Source: Lunularia cruciata (Eukaryota; Streptophyta; Marchantiopsida; Lunulariales; Lunulariaceae). Taken from it: a DNA stretch of 64,000 nt. Positions 57,401 to 64,000 of the stretch are shown one piece after another. The translations under genes were made by a program, and so were the position numbers. The stretch lies in contig OX419762.1 of the NCBI GenBank assembly GCA_948567375.1, forward strand, positions 56,153,034-56,217,033, written 5' to 3'. The notes below the pieces were generated by a model. That model did no database searches, had not been told where the DNA came from, and worked only from the letters and a program-made list of their open reading frames with translations. The number at the start of each line of letters is the position of its first letter. Positions within the stretch are counted from its first letter, which is position 1.

Positions 57401-59256
57401 TTGGGTTAGGTGATTGAGGGCATTGATTTCTTGTATGGCCTGAACCTTTACAATTTCCACAAAGTGGAACATACCCAATTTGACACCTTGACTCATGATA
57501 ATTCAAAGATCAATGGCCCATGGAGCCACAATTGTAACATGCCACCAATGCAAAATTTTGAGGCTTGTTTTGGCCGCCCATTGGTGGTCTTTGTTGAGGA
57601 GTATTAGTGTTATACTCCCTTGGTCCATACCTTGGACCTTGGTATGATGTGCTCACCTAAGGCTTTACCTTGTGGGTTTGGTACATTGCCTTGTCTTCCT
57701 CACTTTTGGTCCCATCCTAGTACTTAATCAATCTATTGCACTCAAAATGCAGTTTGGGTCAAACATTCCATGTTAGCATGGCCTGATTTGCCACATTCAA
57801 TGCACTAGACACTAGTCTTTCAAATGAAGGGGGCTTTCTTTGGTCCTTTGCCCATGTCATTTGGATTTTAAAATCCACAAACTCTTTTATAAGAGTCTCC
57901 AACTTAGTGTTAGTTTTATTTACAACTTTTGCTGGGAGAGTTGATAATTTTGTGCCTCCTTGCCTTTGTGTTCTTCTTAACTTTGAGTCTTTTTTGGATT
58001 CTAAAGAAGAACTAGAAGACTGGTGGATTCTACCAAAGAAGAGGATGTATTGCAAGAAGCTCTTTGTTTGGGCTTCTTTTCTTTCTTCTCCTGATTGCTT
58101 TGATTATCAAAAGGGTGAGAATGGGCCGCCTTGTATCGGGCAATGTGTTTGAGCACCTTATCCAGGGAAGTTACATTCCTCTCCTTAGCAAAGATTCAAA
58201 TCTCTGGTGATAATCTGCCAAGGAGCTAGGTGATAGCTTGGGCATTGGTGTAACCCACCACACCGGATTGCTTCAACACTCAGTTCAATAATACCATGAA
58301 CCATTCAAAGTAATCTCTTAACTTCTTGTTCTTTCCCCAGCTTAGATCATTGAGTGCCATGAAGACACTCATATTGTAATCAACTTCCCATAATTGTTCT
58401 AGGAAGTTGTCTCTCAAGTCTGCCCAATCAGCTGGTTTGAACCCCTTTTGGATCACATGCATGTAACAGCTCCGAGCTTTCTTTTGGAGCAGACTCAAGA
58501 AAATTTGTAGGCGATCAGCAAAGTCATGCTCCTTGTTGGGAAAGGAGATGACTTCAAATTCTTTGATGAATTCATTAGGGTCTTCATCTTGGTCCGTCTC
58601 TTTGTACTTCTAGTATACATGTATACATGTTGTCATTTTGTAACTCTATAGATTAGGCTATGATAGTGTTGAAGTTGATGGGCTCAAGGGACTAGTTGAT
58701 ATTGGCGCTTCTTGGTCTGCAGTGGGGATTCCAATTCACCAAGTTTGAAGATGGATCTTTGTTGATAGGTTCTTCTTTTATGAGTATGTTGACTTCAACC
58801 CAAGTCAAAGAAAGAGGATCAACAACTTCAAGGTGCTCTTCAAGATCCCTTGGAACTAGTCAAGGAATTGTATGTCCAAGATGTTGACACTCTTCTTCCG
58901 TCATAACTTGTGCTGTCTTTTCACAAATGAATTGTTATAAACTTGGCTCCTTTGATAGTTATAAAGGAAGTTGGTGTACTAGATTGAAAAAAATATGTTT
59001 TCCCACTTGCATCTTTCTTATTCTTTGGATTTGGAGATGCAAAGTAGCCATGCCACCTGACTTTGCATTTCTTTTGTTTGAGCTTTTGCAAGGCATCTTG
59101 AACTTCATGAAGAAGTTGGAGTTCCAACACCTCCTTCTCCAATGCTTCACTAGTGGTTGGGCTCTTTTGGCATTCTTCTTCTTCACATTGCAAAGTTTTT
59201 TTTAGCCCTTTTCTCCTATTGTTCACTTGATGCAAACATTCATATTGATTGTACAC
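57400..59256 (-). pseudogene. Gag of element III with zinc knuckles
   Basis: At about 57410-57560 the minus strand gives CGNCKGSGHTRNQC (a Cys-x2-Cys-x4-His-x4-Cys knuckle) and CYNCGSMGH, a partly lost second one. The frame 58280-58498 has FKPADWADLRDNFLEQLWEV and LRDYFEWFMVLLN, capsid-like. The frame 58921-59256 starts the protein with a Glu/Lys-rich coiled-coil-like segment. Stops throughout. Confidence 0.72.
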
Positions 59257-59300
59257 TCATTGTAAGATTGGCTTCTTATTCTTCCACTCCCAATATTTGT

Positions 59301-59319
59301 ATTCCCGGCGATGGCACCA
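59301..59319 (-). other. Primer binding site of element III (TGGCGCC type)
   Basis: Minus strand TGGTGCCATCGCCGGGAAT, a variant of TGGCGCCGTTGCCGGGGA typical of Athila/Tat plant elements. It is eight bases inside the 5' LTR. Confidence 0.8.
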
Positions 59320-59326
59320 AAAATCA

Positions 59327-59485
59327 TGTGACAACCGAGCAAGTATCACTTTTGTGGTAATCAGTAAGTAGAGTTAGTTCCCATAGATATAGTGATAAAA
59401 AATGGTCAAATACAAAGTAAAACAATAACAACTAGTTCTTCTTTAAAATTTGTTAAAAACAAAAAAATGTGGGTACCATAGTACA
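59327..59485 (-). repeat. 5' LTR of element III
   Basis: TGTGACAACCGAGC... to ...GGTACCATAGTACA, a diverged copy of 43326-43475. Its inner end adjoins the primer site. Confidence 0.75.
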
Positions 59486-60480
59486 TTACACACTTGGATA
59501 GTCAAACATAGGACAAAATGATTAGTTTATACCTAGTTCTTTACAAAGCTAGGATGTCAGATGTTAGCAAACCAAAACTCTTGGCATTTATGAGATCACA
59601 AAATAAAGCTCTACATCCTTATGTTTGTGGTTGGAATACATAGGGGTCATATTATAAAGGCCGTTGTACTAAACAACTATCTTAACAAGGTGTAGAATAT
59701 GAGTTAGCTTACAAAGAGGTTGGTGATTTCACAAAGCTCCTTTAAAAGAGTCTTAGTACAAAAAAAATTTCATCAAAATGAAGTCTTGACTTTTTCTGCC
59801 ATCATTTGGAAATCCTGCAAAGCAAGACTTTCACTCATGCCAAATAACCATTTTCACAAAGAGTTCACACATGTGGATTCCAATTGTGATCCTTTCCAAC
59901 CATCACAATGGCCAAAGAATGAATAGTAGGCCAAAACTATAAAATGGTGATCCCATCCCATAGAGAGTTACATTTTTTTTTTACTTTTTCATTTTTCATT
60001 TTTCAGTTTCTGTTCTTCTTGTGTAGGAAAGCTCTCAAACATCCATTAATGATTGTTATGGTAAACTTGAGTGCAAAATCATGAGAGTGCAAGGGGGTGT
60101 GGGTAACAAGACGGGGTATCAATAACAGGATGGAGAATATCACCCAAAGGTTGAACAATGGTAGACTGTGCAATGGTTGTCAAAACAAAGACCAAGCAAT
60201 AAAAATAGATTGAGATTGTTTGCAAGCAACCAAAATTAGCTTAGTGTGGATAGCATTGTTGGGAAAAATATTTAAAAAGCAGGAATTTAGGGTTCCTACT
60301 ATGGGACTGGAGCCTAATAGAAATCTCCCTTTTAGAAGAAATTAAGAATAGCACCTATACAATTGGCAAGTCATTGTGAAGCAATCCAATCATGTGGCCA
60401 AAGGATCATTGGCAATGAGTCTTAGGAGAGAAGTGTGCATCATTTGTGCAAATATATATTGATACTCCCCATGGTAAGCC
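59486..60480. other. Unassigned region
   Basis: No coding or structural signal apart from a poly-T/TTTTTCATTTT run at about 59970-60005. Confidence 0.45.
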
Positions 60481-62700
60481 AAGCAAGAACTTGAAAGTCA
60501 AGATAGACAATTTTTCTATTGGAGGGAAGTCCATGAATGGATACAAGATAGAATGTTTGAAATATCTCATCTGACAAGTCATAGTGGAGTTAATGATGAG
60601 ACTAATCAGATTAAATCAAGCTTAATATCTGAACCTTAACCAAGCCATATTTTCCCAACTTTTTCATAACAAAAACCTGTGAGTTTGTGGCAGATAATCC
60701 ATGAATGAGTCAATGAGCACTTGGAGGACATGGCCAAAGGAGTACATACAACCATAGCCCACTTCATTGTACATTTCTACCTTGGAATGAAGTTGTTAAC
60801 AAACAAAGAGAAGGAAAAAGAATTGGCCACTTCCACCATATATCATACTTTAATGAACATCCCAACCTTCCCAAGGAAATCACCAAATACCATGAGAAAA
60901 ACAAGGAGTATGCTTATACCAAGAAATTTTTTCATGATGACAAGTCATATAATATGATTACTATGCATAAAAAGGTGCCAACCGCAAGGCCCAGAACTCA
61001 AGTTTCCAAAAATTGGAAACAAACTTAGGTGATTGATGGATTATCAAGATGAAGTGGAATTGGGGGAGAGACTAAAGAGCCCAATGGAAATGACACCTCA
61101 ATGAATGACAAAGGAAATTCTAGTTCCCAAATGATAGTCAACAAGGGAAAGAATACCTCACAAAGTAAGGATAATTCAAGAAGTGATTACTTGTTTACTT
61201 GCATTTTGTCACCACATGAAAATAACAAAGCAACTAGGGAATTGAAAAATTATAAAGCAAATTAGTCACCACCACTTGGCAAAGCACCTAAGAAATGGGA
61301 AGACAAAGATACTCCAAAGATACTCCAATTGCTTTTCTAAAGAAAGTCCAATGCATCCACCACTTTTCTTCAATGAACCTTCTTGCATTGAGAGTCCAAG
61401 AGTCAACCTCATTGACATTATTTTTAGGTATAAAAAATGACAAATCAAGATCATCTACATGAATTCCAGCAATAGCCAAGGAAATTCTGCAACAATTGCT
61501 TGATATAGAGGCCCAAAAACTAAAAGAAGAAAACTCCATAGGGGGCATTTGTAGGAAGGAGAAAAGCACATTGGAGCAGAACATTAAACAATTTCATCCT
61601 ATTTTGAGATGGATAGTGACCTTAATGATGTACCACTAGCTCAACATCTTGTACAAGAGGATTAGATGGGGACAATGAATACAATCAAGGACATTTTTTG
61701 TGATTGGAAGTACAATAACAATTCACTTGTGTGGTTGATATTGGTATATTTTTTCCTTGGCAACCTTGATGATGGAGGTGTTGGAGAATATCTTACCTTT
61801 CTATAGAAACCTAGTCTCCATGGTTGACAAGCCAATGATGCGTGTAAACTAGCCCTATAACATAAGTCAAGTGCAACTACAAAAGACAATGCCATTCTTT
61901 GTACCAAACCAAATGAAGTCAAAGAACAACTTACAAAGGAGATTGATTCCTCACAAGAAAAAGATTGGTTGTTGGAGAAGTTCCAAAAGGAGGAACTTGC
62001 ATTACAAGAATAGAAAAAAATTCATCTTACAATGCCTACAAAAAAATTTCAATGTAGTACAAAACAAAGCCATAGAGCAATGTGCCAATACAAAGAACAA
62101 ATCAAGGCATGAGACAAAGAGGTGATGATTCTTAGAGCAAGACTGGAGGCTATCAACTGTAAGGCAGCTACAACAAAGGCCCAATACAAGAAATTGAAGG
62201 AGCTTATTGACCTTTTTACTTAGGAACTCACAATGATCTTGAACAATCATAAGACAAAGAAGAGGAAATAAAAATGAAGGTATGAGATGACCTAAGTGCA
62301 AAACTCCAATGAGAACAAGAAAACTTGAGGAATGAGTGTATAGGGCTTTTGATGACCTAGGACACATGGCACTGTAATTTTAGGGCCAATTGGAATAAAT
62401 TGCCAACAAGATGATGCAACAAAAAAGATCAAGGATTCTAGGACAAAGGTCAAGGCTTTCCAAAGGAAGGTCTATACAAATGATGAACTGACAGTCCTAT
62501 CCTCAAAGTTGCAAGGTCATACAAAATCCAAGTTCAAGAAGGCACAAATTGGCTTCATAAACAAGGTTGCAAGTTATACAAAGAAGCTCATAAAGCTCAT
62601 TCAAATCTGCAAAGGCTTGGCTAGTTTGTCACAAGCACCACCAAATCATCTTGTAGACAAGTGATGATCCCAACAATGTCAAACAAAACAAGCCATGGAA
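60480..62700 (+). pseudogene. Coding-like relic, unknown product
   Basis: Discontinuous plus-strand frames look protein-like: 60721-60957 (LEDMAKGVHTTIAHFIVHFY, then NKEKEKE), and a Lys/Glu/Gln-rich, coiled-coil-like stretch around 61900-62300 (KEQLTKEIDSSQEKDWL, VMILRARLEAINCKAATTK). Stops interrupt them. It resembles an extra ORF of a decayed transposable element more than a host gene, but I do not recognise the family. Confidence 0.35.
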
Positions 62701-64000
62701 AACTTCATGAAGAAAAACTTAGACTCATCTTGTAGTTGTAGGCAAGAGACTTTATACTTGTAAATATTTTGTAGAACATATATGACCTACATGACACCTA
62801 AGATCCAACACAATATCAATCAAGCAAGAATTTGAGGCGGCTTTTCCTCATGGACTTAAGGACTACATTAGATTAGGATAAGATTAAGATAAGAATAGTG
62901 AGGACCAGATGTAATTAGAAGATCTCTAGCACTTTGTAGCTGTTGGATCTCTTTGGCGGCTATGTAGGAACTTCTATTGGGCTTTGACCCAATGTTTATT
63001 TTATTCATTTGATGCATCTTTTCATTACAGTAAATAATTCTTATATCATTAGGACTATCAAGTTAGTATATGTATATGTATGTGTCTGCTCTTTGTATGA
63101 ATTTTTGCATAATTAGTCACTTAGTCATGAGTATTCTTGGCATAGGAGCATAAAAACTAGAGTGAAGGAATTATTCTTGTGGAATTGGAGGGTGGACCTC
63201 TAGGTGCTCTTCATAGGTCAGGAATGGTATCATAATGGAATATTATAGGCTTAGGTAAAGGATTGTATTCTAAGGAGGGTGGACCACTATATTACAATTG
63301 TAGATGATAGAGAGATAGGACTTTTGGGAGATCTGACTCCAATTTAGTTTGCATCTTCCATCCTACTACTTGAAAGACACCCTAAGCACTTCTGATCTTG
63401 TACGACCCAAAATTTGTAAAGGTGGTGCAGATGATAGATAGTGGGACTATCATGCTGAAAGTAGTCAGAAATTTGGTTGGGCTAATTGGAGGATAAGGAA
63501 TCCCAAGGCAAAGTGACCTTTATTATGGATGATCCATCTCCTTCAAGAGTCCTTTGGATTATAATTGCACTAAATGTGATTTGTAGTTGTTGATGTAGTA
63601 CACCCATAGGAGTGATACTTCCTTCTTTTGGGAATGAGTTCACCTTAGAGGTAAAATAAAAAAACAATGGATTGTCATAATTGTGACATCTTTGCTTCTT
63701 GTTTTGTCATATTCAACTTGTATACTTGTGTGATTGACCAGTTTTTACCTTGATATCACTAATTTGAACTACACCATCTTGCTACACTCCCATAGTAAAC
63801 AAAATCTCACTATATTACAACAATATGTGTGAGGCTATTACTCATTAGAACAATGACAAGATATAGATACAACATAATTTAAAAGGCCCAATTATTGTAC
63901 TACATTTATTTTCATTATATAGTATTTTATTAATAGTATAAATTTTATTTTTCCATAAATATATTTTTTATAAAAAATATTTATTTATAAATTTATGCAT
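62701..64000. other. Unassigned region ending AT-rich
   Basis: No recognised feature. The last 120 bases are almost pure A/T. Confidence 0.5.

Larger units (their letters stand above)
43321..59490 (-). mobile_element. Ty3/gypsy element III with short LTRs, carrying a nested element
   Basis: Direct repeats at 43326-43475 and 59327-59485 begin TGT-ACAAC and share TGGTAATCAGTAAGTA and AAAACAATAACAA. The flanks gtaca (43321-43325) and ttaca (59486-59490) are a likely 5-bp duplication with one change. Minus-strand order is primer site, gag, protease, [nested element 46309-56145], RT, RNase H, integrase. The primer site type (TGGTGCCATCGCCGGG) is that of the Athila/Tat-like plant gypsy branch, although the LTRs are very short for it. 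All frames are broken. Confidence 0.82.

Overview
The window is eukaryotic nuclear DNA from a land plant with a large, repeat-packed genome. The base is AT-rich, most coding traces are old retroelements full of stops and frameshifts, and the Ty3/gypsy lineages present (a chromodomain chromovirus, an element with the plant TGGCGCC-type primer site) are plant-type. A gymnosperm would fit, but the sequence does not prove it. No intact host gene, rRNA or CRISPR is seen.

Layout. 1-4777: decayed minus-strand Ty3/gypsy element running off the left edge. 4809-5270: solo LTR of the chromovirus family found further right. 7604-15680: two plus-strand copies of a reverse-transcriptase element; the first is split by a gag-only gypsy derivative (8335-11587). 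17930-23553: complete but dead chromovirus with LTRs, TSD, primer site and a relic chromodomain. About 23560-26700: Penelope-like element with its GIY-YIG nuclease upstream of the RT. 27640-28615: another fragment related to the RT elements. 28.6-43.3 kb: mostly unassigned AT-rich DNA, with a GC-richer island at 34.9-36.8 kb holding a possible host exon. 43326-59485: a gypsy element with about 150-bp LTRs. 59.5-64 kb: unassigned DNA with coding-like plus-strand relics.

The centrepiece is a younger, GC-rich, minus-strand retroelement at 46309-56145, nested in the 43326-59485 element. Its order is Gag, zinc knuckles, protease, a DNMT3-like cytosine-5 DNA methyltransferase, RT, RNase H, D,D35E integrase and a C-terminal PHD finger. 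It therefore carries both a DNA-methylation writer and a predicted histone reader. Its termini are not ordinary LTRs: in the sense direction they read a1 - coding - b1 - a2 - b2, the split-direct-repeat layout of tyrosine-recombinase retroelements. Yet it encodes a DDE integrase and sits between ATGA duplications. Four in-frame stops, all TAG, two of them in a TAG-CAG-CCA readthrough-like context, divide the open frames; the terminal stop is TGA. DNMT-bearing retrotransposons are known to me from dinoflagellates and charophyte algae; this combination in a probable land plant deserves the closest look.
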